Positions 26,745 to 36,532 of a stretch of 64,000 nt of DNA are shown here, piece by piece; the stretch's first letter is position 1; each line of letters opens with the position of its first letter. Where the stretch lies: positions 434,001 to 498,000 of the forward strand of contig NZ_VZZZ01000004.1 in assembly GCF_009193265.1 (NCBI RefSeq). The letters are read 5' to 3'. Below the pieces are notes generated by a model. It had not been told where the DNA came from, did no database searches, and saw nothing but the letters and a program-made list of their open reading frames with translations. Source of the DNA: Marinobacter changyiensis (GTDB lineage Bacteria > Pseudomonadota > Gammaproteobacteria > Pseudomonadales > Oleiphilaceae). The position numbers and the translations under genes are program-made.

Positions 26745-27249
26745 CCCCGGGAGCAGAAACGGCAAGTCGCTGCTTCATTGATTATTTACATAGCCAAAAC
26801 ACCCTGCCCAGCATGGACCGCAAGTCCGTTAGCTCGGCAGATTTTTTATGCTCGATTTCGCTAACCCGAGACAGGTTAAATCTAACGCGCCTGTGCCCTT
26901 TGCGACCGACCACAGGGTCCCATTTTTGTTGATTTCGGGCGCCGGTATAACGACCTTTCTCACAAGCCAAGCGAAGCACTCTGTGGCTATAATTATAAAA
27001 CTCCAATGACCGGTCGACTCCCTGGCAGGATTCTCGATGAAGAGGCTCCCATGTCGTCCAGATGCCTTATTGCCTTTCTGCTACTTTGTCTTCTCGCCGG
27101 AGAGTCACTGGGCCTTCAGGTAACGTAATTTCGTCGATCCTTGAGGACAGTGGAGGCAACGTTTAGGTACGGAGCGATCGCGGACTGGACCGATTCAAAG
27201 GAACTTTTGCTGTCTCCTCCCGCTCCTTAGTTCCATGAGGAGTTGTCAT
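26745..27249. other. Intergenic stretch with remnants only
   Basis: About 500 bp without a gene I can name. On the minus strand, 26782-27006 is open for 74 codons but has no ribosome site and no recognisable motif. On the plus strand, 27051-27128 encodes a 25-residue signal-peptide-like stub (MSSRCLIAFLLLCLLAGESLG) ending at TAA, which looks like the beginning of a lost exported protein. The promoter of the next gene presumably lies at the right end. Confidence 0.5.
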
Positions 27250-29082
27250 ATGACATCGACAATTTTATACAACGGCAGAATTACGACACTGGATCCCTCA
27301 AGTCCTGGAGCAGAAGCCGTCATGATTCGAGACGGTTTGGTGCGTACCATCGGTCGCGAAAACGACGTCATGCCGTTGAAAGAGGCGAACACAAAGCTCA
27401 TCGACTTGAATAAACACACCGTTATCCCTGGATTGAATGACTCCCACACACACGTCATTCGAGGAGGCCTTCATTTCAATATGGAACTCCGCTGGGAGGG
27501 CGTCCCGTCTGTCGCGGACGCATTAAGGATGTTGAAAATCCAGGCCGACCGAACGCCTGCGCCGCAATGGGTGCGGGTAGTGGGAGGTTGGAGCGAATTT
27601 CAGTTCGCTGAACAGCGCATGCCAACGTTGGATGAGATAAACGCGGTCGCTCCCGATACCCCCGTCTTTATACTGCATCTCTACGACAGGGCGTTGCTCA
27701 ATCGCGCAGCACTGGCAGCTGTTGGGTTCACGAAGGAGTCAAAAGACCCTCCGGGCGGGGTGATATATAAGGATCGTCAAGGTAATCCTTCCGGGCTTTT
27801 GATTGCTGAGCCCAGCGCTCTGATCCTTTACTCGACGCTGGCCAAAGGGCCAACACTCGGATTTGAAGACCAGTTGAACTCTTCACGGCATTTCCAGCGA
27901 GAACTCAACCGGCTCGGAATCACCAGCGTCATTGATGCCGGCGGCGGTGGTCAAAACTACCCCGATGACTACAGGGTGATAGGGGAGCTGCATAAACGTG
28001 GAGAAATGACCCTCCGAATAGCCTACAACCTTTTCGCCCAGGAGAAGGGGGCGGAATTCGCCGATTATGAGCGGTGGGTCGGCATGGTCAAGCCAGGTGA
28101 TGGTGATGACATGCTCAGAATGAACGGTGCGGGCGAGAATCTAGTGTGGTCAGCGGCTGATTTCGAGAACTTTTTGCAGCCACGACCACGACTGGTTTCA
28201 GACATGGACGCCGAATTGGAACGAGTCACCCGCCTTCTGGTCGAGAACCGGTGGCCCTTTCGGATTCATGCCACTTATGACGAATCTATAGCGCGCTTCC
28301 TCAATGTCTTTGAAAAGGTCAATAAGGATTCACCGTTCAACGGGTTACGTTTCATTATTGACCACGCGGAAACGGTAAGGCCGGCCAGTATCGACCGCAT
28401 CAATGAGTTGGGTGGTGGAATCGCAATTCAACATCGAATGGCTTTCCAGGGCGAGTACTTCGTGGAGCGGTATGGAGCAAGCGAGGCAGAAAGTACACCG
28501 CCAATCATCGATATGCTGGCTGCTAATATCCCGGTGGGAGCGGGGACTGACGCGACACGGGTCGCGAGCTTCAATCCGTGGGTCTCACTCTACTGGTTGG
28601 TGAGCGGAAAGACCGTTGGCGGCTTGCCACTGTATCCAAAATCTCGTTGTCTGGAACGTTCTCAGGCACTGAGTCTATGGACCCGCGGCAGCGCATGGTT
28701 TTCGGGTGAACAGGACCTTAAAGGTGCGCTTGCAGAGGGGCAATACGCGGATCTGGCGGTACTTTCAGCGGATTATTTCTCCATTCCCGAAGAAGAAATT
28801 AAAGATCTCCATTCGGTACTGACCATTGTTGGAGGAAAAGTCGTTCATGCCTCTGACAATTTCGTATCCCTGGCACCTCCAATCCCTCCCGCAAGCCCGT
28901 ATTGGTCTCCAGTCAGGCATTTTGGAAACCAGGCCCACCCGAAGGCGGCTCATGTTGCGCCAATGAGTTCGGATTTCTGTTTAGCACACGGCCATTCCCA
29001 TTGTGATCATTGGGATATGCATTCCCGTGCACTGAAAACCCCGTTTTGGGGAATCCTGGGGTGCGGTTGTTTCGCCTTTTGA
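27250..29082 (+). CDS. Amidohydrolase family protein (YtcJ-like)
   Basis: 610 aa, cytosolic, of the Amidohydro_3/YtcJ group. Visible: N-terminal composite barrel (ILYNGRITTLDP), the metal motif NDSHTHVIRGG (near 70), FRIHATYDES (near 345), IDHAETVRP (near 372), and the late Asp in GAGTDATRVASFNPW (near 435). The C-terminus carries an unusual His/Cys-rich extension (CLAHGHSHCDHWDMH) after the normal fold. The ATG at 27250 has GAGGAG 8 bases upstream; the frame opens 15 bases earlier. The substrate is unknown. The isochorismatase-type hydrolase 50 bp downstream probably belongs to the same operon. Confidence 0.88.
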   Translation: MTSTILYNGRITTLDPSSPGAEAVMIRDGLVRTIGRENDVMPLKEANTKLIDLNKHTVIPGLNDSHTHVIRGGLHFNMELRWEGVPSVADALRMLKIQADRTPAPQWVRVVGGWSEFQFAEQRMPTLDEINAVAPDTPVFILHLYDRALLNRAALAAVGFTKESKDPPGGVIYKDRQGNPSGLLIAEPSALILYSTLAKGPTLGFEDQLNSSRHFQRELNRLGITSVIDAGGGGQNYPDDYRVIGELHKRGEMTLRIAYNLFAQEKGAEFADYERWVGMVKPGDGDDMLRMNGAGENLVWSAADFENFLQPRPRLVSDMDAELERVTRLLVENRWPFRIHATYDESIARFLNVFEKVNKDSPFNGLRFIIDHAETVRPASIDRINELGGGIAIQHRMAFQGEYFVERYGASEAESTPPIIDMLAANIPVGAGTDATRVASFNPWVSLYWLVSGKTVGGLPLYPKSRCLERSQALSLWTRGSAWFSGEQDLKGALAEGQYADLAVLSADYFSIPEEEIKDLHSVLTIVGGKVVHASDNFVSLAPPIPPASPYWSPVRHFGNQAHPKAAHVAPMSSDFCLAHGHSHCDHWDMHSRALKTPFWGILGCGCFAF

Positions 29083-29131
29083 AAAGCGTTGGCCGCACTG
29101 AAACTGCCCAAAAGAAAACAAGGAGTAAGAG

Positions 29132-29818
29132 ATGACCGACCCCAAACTGGAAGTTCTCACACCTGCCAACAGTCAGTTAATCTTCATTGATCATCAGCCT
29201 CAGATGGCGTTCGGTGTGCAGAGCATTGACCGTCAGACGCTGAAAAACAATACCGTAGGCCTGGCGAAGGCGGCAAAGATTTTCAACATTCCGACAACCA
29301 TCACAACCGTCGAAACGCTCACTTTTTCAGGGCATACCTATCCGGAGTTATTGGAGGTATTCCCGGAGGCTCCATTGCTGGAGCGCACCTCAATGAACTC
29401 GTGGGATGACCAGAAAGTTCGGGATGCACTCAAGCGGAACGGTCGCAGGAAAATTGTTGTGTCTGGCCTCTGGACAGAAGTCTGTAACTGCACCTTTGCC
29501 CTGTCAGCGATGCACGATGAAGGCTACGAGATCTACATGGTGGCCGATGCATCCGGAGGTACCTCGGTTGATGCCCACGATTACGCGATGCAACGCATGA
29601 TCCAGGCTGGTGTGGTACCCGTGACCTGGCAGCAGGTACTGCTTGAATGGCAGCGGGATTGGGCGCACCGAGAGACCTATGACGCTGTCATGGCACTGGT
29701 CAAAGAGCATTCCGGCGCCTACGGGATGGGCGTGGATTACGCGTACACGATGGTTCACAAGGCCGAAGAACGAGTTCGGCATGGGGACCGACTTGACCCG
29801 GTTCCAGCAAACAAGTAA
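29132..29818 (+). CDS. Isochorismatase-family hydrolase (YcaC-like)
   Basis: A 228 aa cysteine hydrolase. The catalytic triad positions are recognisable: Asp in LIFIDHQPQM (near 19), and the nucleophilic Cys in VVSGLWTEVCNCTFAL (near 118) after the cis-peptide region. YcaC-type proteins have this length and the AMHDEGYEIYMVADASGG segment. It starts at an ATG with AAGGAGTAAG upstream. The substrate is unknown, perhaps an amide or hydroxamate. Together with the preceding amidohydrolase it suggests a small hydrolytic pathway. Confidence 0.9.
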   Translation: MTDPKLEVLTPANSQLIFIDHQPQMAFGVQSIDRQTLKNNTVGLAKAAKIFNIPTTITTVETLTFSGHTYPELLEVFPEAPLLERTSMNSWDDQKVRDALKRNGRRKIVVSGLWTEVCNCTFALSAMHDEGYEIYMVADASGGTSVDAHDYAMQRMIQAGVVPVTWQQVLLEWQRDWAHRETYDAVMALVKEHSGAYGMGVDYAYTMVHKAEERVRHGDRLDPVPANK

Positions 29819-29828
29819 CCGCTCAGTT

Positions 29829-29853
29829 TGTGGGGCCATAGGTTGGCCCCACA
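29829..29853 (+). other. Stem-loop after the isochorismatase-type gene
   Basis: A perfect 10-bp stem (TGTGGGGCCA / TGGCCCCACA) with a 5-base loop starts 10 bp after the stop codon. No T-run follows. It may protect the mRNA 3' end, with the stronger terminator lying just beyond. Confidence 0.5.
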
Positions 29854-29892
29854 GGCAGTTGAAATTCCAGAAAAAGGATTGAGTGGGTGGAC

Positions 29893-29922
29893 AAAGCGGC
29901 CGCGATGACACGGCCGCTTTTT
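29893..29922 (+). terminator. Rho-independent terminator
   Basis: A 10-bp stem AAAGCGGCCG / CGGCCGCTTT with an 8-base loop and trailing T residues, 75 bp after the isochorismatase-type gene. The A-run before and T-run after make it usable in both directions. It would end the 27250-29818 operon. The bases from here to 30148 hold no gene. Confidence 0.8.
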
Positions 29923-30148
29923 ACAGCGTTAATACACAAATCAAACGCTTGGGTATTAGACGTGGTGTTCTGGCTGCACTTCACCACGGATAACGACTTG
30001 GCCGCTATAGGGGCCGGCTGGGCTCCTGAAAAAACAGTTTCGTCGGATTTCCGGTCGGCTAAAGTCGCCTGTGCCGGTAGGGCAGAAATGGCAGTGATGT
30101 GTTGGTTTGAAGACATTCAGTACTTCGAACTCACATCGATTGCCTGGG

Positions 30149-31024
30149 TTAAATGACGATGGCTTTCTTCTCTCGCACGGCACCTCTTCCGCCGGCGTAA
30201 AGACCTTGGATCCTGCCATTGTGGTCAATTTCGAGCCGCACAGTTAGCACACTGGGAGAGGGCGAGGGCATCCAGCGACCCTGTTCTATGGCAAATTCCC
30301 CTTTTTCTACGCCAAGTGTATCGTACAGGTAGCACGCAAGAGGTCCAGCAGCCATGCCGGTTGCGGACTCCTCGCGTATTCCATACCGAGGGGCGAACAT
30401 CCGGGCCCCGGCGTCCCGTCCATAAGCGACGCCGTCCAGGCAAAAAACGTAGAACCCGATCAGATCGAACGCCTTGCTCAGCCTCTCGATCATCGAAAAA
30501 TCAGGTTGAAGGGCTTTCATCTTCTCGACGTCGCGAATGCCGACCAGTACAAAGCTGTTGCCCGTATTCACGATCGTCGGTTCGGTGCCATCAATGAGAT
30601 CTGATTGTGCTAACCCCAGTGCCTGTAGAGTCAAATGAAGGTCAGGATCGCTGAGCGTCGTATAGAGAGGCGCCTTTTGTTCCATGAACGCAAAGTCGCC
30701 TTCCATCTTGATTGATCTGTACCCATCAATCGTCTCCTTGGATGACTGATCGTTTGCCAGCAAACCGTTTTGACGCAGATAGCTGAAGGTAGCGATGGTC
30801 GCGTGCCCGCAGTGGGCGATCTGCTGCGTTGGCGTAAAGAACTCCAGCTTTAGATCGGCTGAATCAGATGGAGAAACAAACGCCGTTTCGGACAAACCGA
30901 CAGCTGCTGCAATCTTTTGCTTTTGGCCAGTACTGAACCGGTCTGCGTTCAGAACAATGCCCGCCGGATTCCCGCCAGAATTGCCGTCAACAAAAGCACT
31001 GACAATTGGAATCTCAATGTTCAT
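30149..31024 (-). CDS. PhzF-family isomerase/epimerase-like protein
   Basis: A 291 aa protein of the PhzF/diaminopimelate-epimerase fold. The opening AFVDGNSGGNPAGIVL, the glutamate motif GLSETAFVSPS (catalytic Glu), FTPTQQIAHCGHATIA and REESATGMAAGPLACYL are all typical. The ATG at 31024 follows GAGGAG by 8 bases; a GTG 9 bases earlier is possible. It is divergent from the LysR gene at 31241, which probably regulates it. A decayed copy of the same divergent pair lies at 50500-51456. Substrate unknown; the name does not mean phenazine synthesis. Confidence 0.92.
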   Translation of the reverse strand: MNIEIPIVSAFVDGNSGGNPAGIVLNADRFSTGQKQKIAAAVGLSETAFVSPSDSADLKLEFFTPTQQIAHCGHATIATFSYLRQNGLLANDQSSKETIDGYRSIKMEGDFAFMEQKAPLYTTLSDPDLHLTLQALGLAQSDLIDGTEPTIVNTGNSFVLVGIRDVEKMKALQPDFSMIERLSKAFDLIGFYVFCLDGVAYGRDAGARMFAPRYGIREESATGMAAGPLACYLYDTLGVEKGEFAIEQGRWMPSPSPSVLTVRLEIDHNGRIQGLYAGGRGAVREKKAIVI

Positions 31025-31240
31025 GACCGTCACTCCTCAACGTTTCCAGATTGGTTTTTCGAATTCCTGTTCATCCTGACTTTTGGAGATGCCGAGATAT
31101 TTCAGAATGAAATCGGACAAGCCTGCGAGTTCCGCAATGTTTGACACCGTTAGTTTTTCAATCGCAGTTCCATGGAACAAACGGGTAAAATTGAACTATG
31201 CTTAATCTCACATTAACCATGGACAGCTGGGATTCAGACG

Positions 31241-32134
31241 ATGCAGAAGCTACCGCCACTGAGGGCGCTGCAGGCATTTCGTTACGCCGCGAGGGAACTG
31301 AGTTTCAAGGCAGCAGCGGAAACCCTGAATATTTCTCAGGCGGCCGTCAGTACCCACATTCGTGGCCTCGAGGATTTTCTTGGCTTGAAGCTGTTCGTTC
31401 GGTTGACGCGAGAGGTGAAGTTAACGCCAGAGGGCAGAAAGCTTTCGGGTTATGTAGAAATAGGCTTTCAAGAGCTTGAGAAAGGGATTGCTCTCTTTGC
31501 ACCCGACTCCGATCCGGGCCATTTAACGGTTGCAGCGGTGCCTTCCTTTGCCAGCCGCTGGTTGGTACCCAGAATCGATTCGTTTCAGTCAGCCCATCCC
31601 GACATCCGATTAAGCCTGCAGCCGAATCTCCAGCTGGTGGATTTTCAGGGTGATGGTGTCGACCTCGCCATTCGTTTTGGAAACGGCAATTACCCCGGCC
31701 TGGAATGCCGTCCATTATTGGAAGAAAAGCTTTTACCGGTTTGCCACAGTCGGCTCATTGAGGTGGAGGCTGTGACACCTGAGTTTTTGGCCGGGCTGCC
31801 ATGGCTCATCGATGAATCCATCGATATGGAAGTTTCGTGGAAGTCGTTTCAGAACAAACTCGGAGTGGTGATACCTGACAGCGCTATAAAGCTTCGGGTT
31901 ACAGAGGGCACAACGCTGGTCGAAGCAGTCCTCGCTGGGCGAGGAGTCGCTCTCATGAGGTGCAGCCTGGTAGCCGACCTTCTGAAATCAGGCGTACTCC
32001 GGTGTCCAATCGATATTTCAGTTCCCGCGGAATACCAGTATTACCTTGTCGCTCCGGAGGCAAAATTTCGCACGGACAAAGTACGTGCATTCGTTTCGTG
32101 GATTAACCGGGAGGTCGCTCAAGTCCTGGCCTAA
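31241..32134 (+). CDS. LysR-family regulator (GcvA-like)
   Basis: 297 aa. The N-terminus LPPLRALQAFRYAARELSFK with AAETLNISQAAVSTHIRGLE is the GcvA-subgroup DNA-binding domain. The effector domain begins near residue 90 (LTVAAVPSFASRWLVPRI). It is divergent from the PhzF gene, with 216 bp between, which argues for control of that gene. Nothing unusual in length or motifs. Confidence 0.9.
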   Translation: MQKLPPLRALQAFRYAARELSFKAAAETLNISQAAVSTHIRGLEDFLGLKLFVRLTREVKLTPEGRKLSGYVEIGFQELEKGIALFAPDSDPGHLTVAAVPSFASRWLVPRIDSFQSAHPDIRLSLQPNLQLVDFQGDGVDLAIRFGNGNYPGLECRPLLEEKLLPVCHSRLIEVEAVTPEFLAGLPWLIDESIDMEVSWKSFQNKLGVVIPDSAIKLRVTEGTTLVEAVLAGRGVALMRCSLVADLLKSGVLRCPIDISVPAEYQYYLVAPEAKFRTDKVRAFVSWINREVAQVLA

Positions 32135-32215
32135 ACGTTTGGATTGGGGGATTCGGAACAAAAGGGCAATTCAGCTGACGTGGCGCAATTTAGCCAGAAA
32201 AGCCTCGCCCGCCTA

Positions 32216-33343
32216 TCAAAAAAACCACTGGGCTTCCAACAAACCCAGGTTGTTGAGGGCCCCGTATTCACTGTTGTCATTGCCGCCAAACAGCTGCACG
32301 CCAGCTGTCAGATACACCTCTATGGGCACCGGCAGTGTCCAGGTGGAGCGGGGATAGACCACCCAGCTGTGGTCGTCGGCGTTGCGGATGGCGACCACAC
32401 GGTATTGCCAGAATGGATTGATGTCCTGCCAAACCAGGAGGCCGGTGTAGTGGCGGTCCGCGTATTGGGGCTCTCCGGCCGCCAGGCGGCTGAGAGACAG
32501 TCCCGGATCTGGCGCGGGCCGGCCGTTGTAGAAGTATTCCAGGGCAAGATTGACGCCGTTGCGGAACGACCAGTTGAGATCCGCCACCGCCTGCCAGTAG
32601 CTGGCTTCCTCGTCGGGCTCGCTCCACACCGCTTCCATGCGCCAGCCGGTGCCGGCCAGTGAACCACTGCCGCCAATACCAGCCTTAGTGACATCGGCGA
32701 AGGTTCCGGCCATCACACTGGCATCCACACCGGCCACGAAGCGCTTGACCCGGGCCGCGGTGCTGGCCTCGTCGTCCTCATGCTGCGGGGCATGCACGGC
32801 ACTGATCCGGCCCAGGGCGCCCCAGGGCGTATCCCAGAGCAGGGCATCGACGCCGATGCGCTCATCCGGTTCCAGTTGCAGGGGGCTCACCGGGTTGAGG
32901 ATATCCATGGGGTTCCAGATCAGCGCGGTGGACCAGTTCACCTGCTGCCGGCCGAGACGCCAATCCCCCGCCGGCGAACGCCACTGCACCGTGCCCCGGT
33001 ACAACTGGTGGCGAGCCACAAGATCGCCGGATTCGGTCAGCTCTCCCTGCAGGTCCCAGTATCGCGGATCCGGGGCGTCCTTGAGCAGGGCGAACTCGGG
33101 GCTGTCGAGAAAACTGCCGGTGACCAGTTCCACATCGTAGGCCGCCTCCAGGGTCCAGTCGCCCTGGCGATAGCGCGGTTCCAGGCGCAGACGGGTGAGG
33201 TTCGACACATACGGATCGTCGTCCACCAGCGAACGCGAACCCACAGTGAGGTTCTTGAGGGAGCCCGAATGGCTGAAGTCGGCCCCGGCGGGCGACGCCA
33301 GCATCAGGCTCACCGCGATTGCAGTGCATGTGCGCTTAACCAT
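32216..33343 (-). CDS. Outer-membrane beta-barrel protein of the LolA-like/ABC operon
   Basis: 375 aa with a signal peptide (cleavage near SPAGA/D) and alternating hydrophobic strands, ending in a C-terminal Phe (EAQWFF), the usual signature for outer-membrane barrels. Strand-like segments such as LRLEPRYRQGDWTLEAAYDVEL and YRGTVQWRSPAGDWRLGRQQVNW resemble DUF1302/alginate-export type porins. The last gene of a four-gene operon; its start overlaps the permease end by 8 bp. It probably forms the outer-membrane part of the transport route. Cargo unknown. Confidence 0.8.
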   Translation of the reverse strand: MVKRTCTAIAVSLMLASPAGADFSHSGSLKNLTVGSRSLVDDDPYVSNLTRLRLEPRYRQGDWTLEAAYDVELVTGSFLDSPEFALLKDAPDPRYWDLQGELTESGDLVARHQLYRGTVQWRSPAGDWRLGRQQVNWSTALIWNPMDILNPVSPLQLEPDERIGVDALLWDTPWGALGRISAVHAPQHEDDEASTAARVKRFVAGVDASVMAGTFADVTKAGIGGSGSLAGTGWRMEAVWSEPDEEASYWQAVADLNWSFRNGVNLALEYFYNGRPAPDPGLSLSRLAAGEPQYADRHYTGLLVWQDINPFWQYRVVAIRNADDHSWVVYPRSTWTLPVPIEVYLTAGVQLFGGNDNSEYGALNNLGLLEAQWFF

Positions 33344-35840
33344 GGCGAATCGCCTCCACCGGATCCAGTCTTGATGCCCGTCGCGCCGGATACAGGGCCA
33401 CCAGCACGGAGCAGATGAAAAGCAGCAGACCAGGCAGCCAGACGTGGTCGAAGATGAGCACCGGGTAAATCACGTCCGTTACTCCGGGAACGGCTTCAAA
33501 TGAATGAGCGACGGCCGAGAGGTCGATCCCCCTGCGGTTATACCAGGCCACGATCAGCGTTCCGACCATACTGCCGGCGGCCATGCCCAGTAACGCCAGG
33601 AAAAGCGCCTCAAAGAGGATGGTCAGCACTACCTGGGAGCCGCGCGTTCCCAGCGCCAGCATCACGCCCAGCTCACGGGTGCGCTCCATCACCGACATCA
33701 CCATGGTGTTCATGACACCGATCGCAACCACGACGAACACCACCGACAGGATCAGGTAAAAGTCGATCCGGGTCATGTCGATCATCTGCATCACTACCGG
33801 TAACAGGGTTTCCCAGTCCTGGGCCACCAGATCGCCGGACAGGGTGCGGTTAAGGTCCCGGGCCAGGAGCGTGCTTTGGCTGCGGTCCTGCAACCGCAGG
33901 GCGATACGCGAGACCTGGTCAGGCTGGAAACCGAGCAGGGTCCGGGCCCTGGTGAGACTGGTGAAGACGTACTCACTGTCGAACAGGTCGCTCCCGGTGC
34001 GGTAAATTCCGGCGATCGGGTATGCACTGGAGGCGAGGTCACCGCTGGCCTGCTGGACTGTGACGACCAGCTTGTCGCCCAGGCGGGCGTCCAGATCGTC
34101 TGCCAGTTTCTGGCCGATCACGATGCCGTCGCCGGCGGGTTCCACATACTGGCCTTCAATGATGTAATTCGCCAATCGGGTCACCTGCCTTTCCCGCTCC
34201 GGGTCCACGCCCACCACCTCCACCGGGCGGCTGGTTTTGGGATTGGCGACCATGGCCTTGACCAGCACCCGCGGGGCGGCGGCTTCGACGTTGGGCCGCT
34301 GCGCCATCGCCTGCACGCGGGAGGCGGTATCGGAGATACGCAGGGCCGGAGACAGATCCACATCATGGCCCCGCTGCATCACCTGCACATGGCCACTCAA
34401 CTGTTGGGTGGAGTTGCGGATCATCTGCTCGAAGAAGCCATCGGTGAAACCGTACAGGAACAGATAGGCGGCGAGCCCGAACGCGGTAGCTGAGGCGGTG
34501 ATCAGGGAGCGGCGCGGATTGCGGAACACCGAGCGCAGGGCCATCTGGGCAAAAATCAGGAAACGATTGTTCGCGGTGACGTCGGCATGGACGCGGCGCA
34601 GACGGTTGCTGGCGCTGCGATGGGCATCCATGGCTTCCAGGGGCGTATGACGGCTGGCAATCCAGGCCGGCACAACAGCGGCCAGCAAGGCCACAATGAT
34701 CACCACCACGCCAATGATCAGCCAACGGCCGGGACTGGTGGTGGGATAAACGATACCGCTCAGCCCCGGCATGGTGTCCATGGCCTGGATGTAGGCGGTA
34801 AAGTCGAGGCCGTGGCTGGCGTAATAGGTGGTCACGGCCAGGCCCAGGATCAGGCCGAGGGCATAGCCCACCAGGGCCAGCAGGGTGGTTTCCATCAGCA
34901 CCAGTTGCACAATACGCGAACCGGACGTGCCCAAAGCCATCATCACCCCGAACTCCCGGCCGCGCTCCATCACGGACATCAGGATGGTGTTGACGATTCC
35001 GGCCGCCACCACCACAAACACCACGAAGATAACGATGTAGGTCACCACGTTGTGGAAATCGACCATTTGCATCAGCGACGGCATCAGGGCGGGCCAGTCG
35101 AGGACTTCCACACCACGCTCGCCCAACTGTGTCTCCAGGGTTGCCACGACACCGGTGAGGCGGTCGGGATCATCCACCCGGGCGGCGATTTCCGTAACCC
35201 GGCCCCAGAAGGCATACAGGGACTGGGCTGCATCAAGAGGGATCTGCGCCACACCGCCGTCTATGCGTTTCACGCCGGTTTCAAACAGTCCCACCACCTT
35301 GAAGCGGTCGGCGCCAATGGAACCGTCCGCTGCCTGCACCACCAGGGCCAGTTCGTCGTCCAGGGCCACCTCCAGTGCCCGGGCGGCGCCCGTACCAAGC
35401 ACGATTTCGTTACCGGATTGCAGATAGCGGCCCTGGACGATGGATCGGTCCAGCCGAGTGACGGAGCGCTCCTGCTCTGGCGCGACCCCCATTACCTGCA
35501 GGGCCCGGGACTGGTCGGCGAGACTGGCCAGCGCGTGGCCGGTGACCCGGGGCGTGGCGGCGTCCACTCCGGGGACATCGGCGACAGCCTCCCTCAGCTG
35601 CCATTGCTGCGGCAAAGCGATGTTCATTTCTCGATCGTCGTGGAAGCCGCGTTTGTGCACCTTGAGGTCGCCGGTCACGTAGCCGGTCATGTTATTGATC
35701 ATCTGGGCGTTGATGCCGTCGATAAAGGCCCACAGGAACACCAGTCCGGCCACACCGACGGTCAGGGAGAGCAGGGTAATGCCGGTGCGGCGGCGGTTGG
35801 CGCTCAGGTTGCTCAGGGCCAATCGCAGCCAGGCCATCAT
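33336..35840 (-). CDS. ABC transporter permease with two fused FtsX/MacB modules
   Basis: 834 aa, about twice the length of a LolC/LolE-type permease. Two homologous halves (about 1-415 and 420-834) each start with a membrane helix (ALSNLSANRRRTGITLLSL; MALRSVFRNPRRSLITASA). Each then has a periplasmic MacB-like domain and three C-terminal helices containing SVMER(G/T)RE(F/L)GVM(M/L)ALGT. Eight helices in all. The ATG overlaps the ATPase stop in ATGA. Such permeases pull lipids or lipoproteins out of the inner membrane rather than pump small solutes. With both halves in one chain, it would act as an internal heterodimer. Confidence 0.9.
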   Translation of the reverse strand: MMAWLRLALSNLSANRRRTGITLLSLTVGVAGLVFLWAFIDGINAQMINNMTGYVTGDLKVHKRGFHDDREMNIALPQQWQLREAVADVPGVDAATPRVTGHALASLADQSRALQVMGVAPEQERSVTRLDRSIVQGRYLQSGNEIVLGTGAARALEVALDDELALVVQAADGSIGADRFKVVGLFETGVKRIDGGVAQIPLDAAQSLYAFWGRVTEIAARVDDPDRLTGVVATLETQLGERGVEVLDWPALMPSLMQMVDFHNVVTYIVIFVVFVVVAAGIVNTILMSVMERGREFGVMMALGTSGSRIVQLVLMETTLLALVGYALGLILGLAVTTYYASHGLDFTAYIQAMDTMPGLSGIVYPTTSPGRWLIIGVVVIIVALLAAVVPAWIASRHTPLEAMDAHRSASNRLRRVHADVTANNRFLIFAQMALRSVFRNPRRSLITASATAFGLAAYLFLYGFTDGFFEQMIRNSTQQLSGHVQVMQRGHDVDLSPALRISDTASRVQAMAQRPNVEAAAPRVLVKAMVANPKTSRPVEVVGVDPERERQVTRLANYIIEGQYVEPAGDGIVIGQKLADDLDARLGDKLVVTVQQASGDLASSAYPIAGIYRTGSDLFDSEYVFTSLTRARTLLGFQPDQVSRIALRLQDRSQSTLLARDLNRTLSGDLVAQDWETLLPVVMQMIDMTRIDFYLILSVVFVVVAIGVMNTMVMSVMERTRELGVMLALGTRGSQVVLTILFEALFLALLGMAAGSMVGTLIVAWYNRRGIDLSAVAHSFEAVPGVTDVIYPVLIFDHVWLPGLLLFICSVLVALYPARRASRLDPVEAIRHG

Positions 35841-36523
35841 GACCGGTGCTCCTCACGTTCGATGCGCCCGTCCTTGAGGTGAACCACCCGGCGGGCTCGC
35901 TCCATCACCATGGGATCATGGGTCGAGAAGACGAAGGTAACGCCGTGTTCGTCGTTCATCCGCCGCATCATGTCCAGCAGGGCGGCGCCGGTTTTGGAGT
36001 CGAGGTTGGCGGTGGGTTCGTCGGCCAGAACGATGGCCGGCTGGCTGACAATGGCCCGTGCCACCGCCACCCGCTGCTGCTGGCCACCAGACAGTTCGTT
36101 GGGCAGACGGCCTTCCATCCCTTCCAGACCGACCTCTGCCAATATCTGCCGCGCCTTTTCGCGCCGCTCGCGGAACGGCACGCCGCGCAGCATCAGCACG
36201 TATTCCACGTTTTCCTGGGCCGAAAGCACACCGATCAGGTTGTATTCCTGGAACACGAAACCGATCTTCCACAATCGCAAGGCGGTACGCTTCCTGCGGT
36301 TGAGGCCGGTGATCTCCTGACCATCGATTTGGATACGGCCGGAGGTGGGTTCATCGAGGGCACCGATCTGGTTGAGCAGGGTGGTCTTACCGGAACCGGA
36401 CGGCCCCACCAGGGTAGTGAATTCACCGGCCTCGATAGCCACGGAAACGTCATCGAGAGCTTTGACCGCCACGCTGTCCTGACGGTAGATGCGCGAGGTT
36501 TTTTCCACATTCACAATCGCCAT
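35837..36523 (-). CDS. ABC transporter ATP-binding protein (LolD/MacB type)
   Basis: 228 aa with all ATPase motifs: Walker A GPSGSGKTTLLN (near 40), Q-loop FQEYNLIGVL, signature LSGGQQQRVAVARA (near 140), Walker B IVLADEPTANLDS, and H-loop FSTHDP. Closest in style to LolD/MacB ATPases that serve FtsX-type permeases, which is what follows. Its start lies 9 bp after the LolA-like gene. Confidence 0.94.
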   Translation of the reverse strand: MAIVNVEKTSRIYRQDSVAVKALDDVSVAIEAGEFTTLVGPSGSGKTTLLNQIGALDEPTSGRIQIDGQEITGLNRRKRTALRLWKIGFVFQEYNLIGVLSAQENVEYVLMLRGVPFRERREKARQILAEVGLEGMEGRLPNELSGGQQQRVAVARAIVSQPAIVLADEPTANLDSKTGAALLDMMRRMNDEHGVTFVFSTHDPMVMERARRVVHLKDGRIEREEHRS

Positions 36524-36532
36524 GACGTGTCC

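Noticed and set aside
26782..27006. 74-codon minus-strand frame after the pirin gene
   Set aside because: No ribosome site, no recognisable motif and no operon partner; noted only within the intergenic entry.
30149..31024. PhzF gene as evidence for phenazine production
   Set aside because: The family is broad, and no other phz gene is present.
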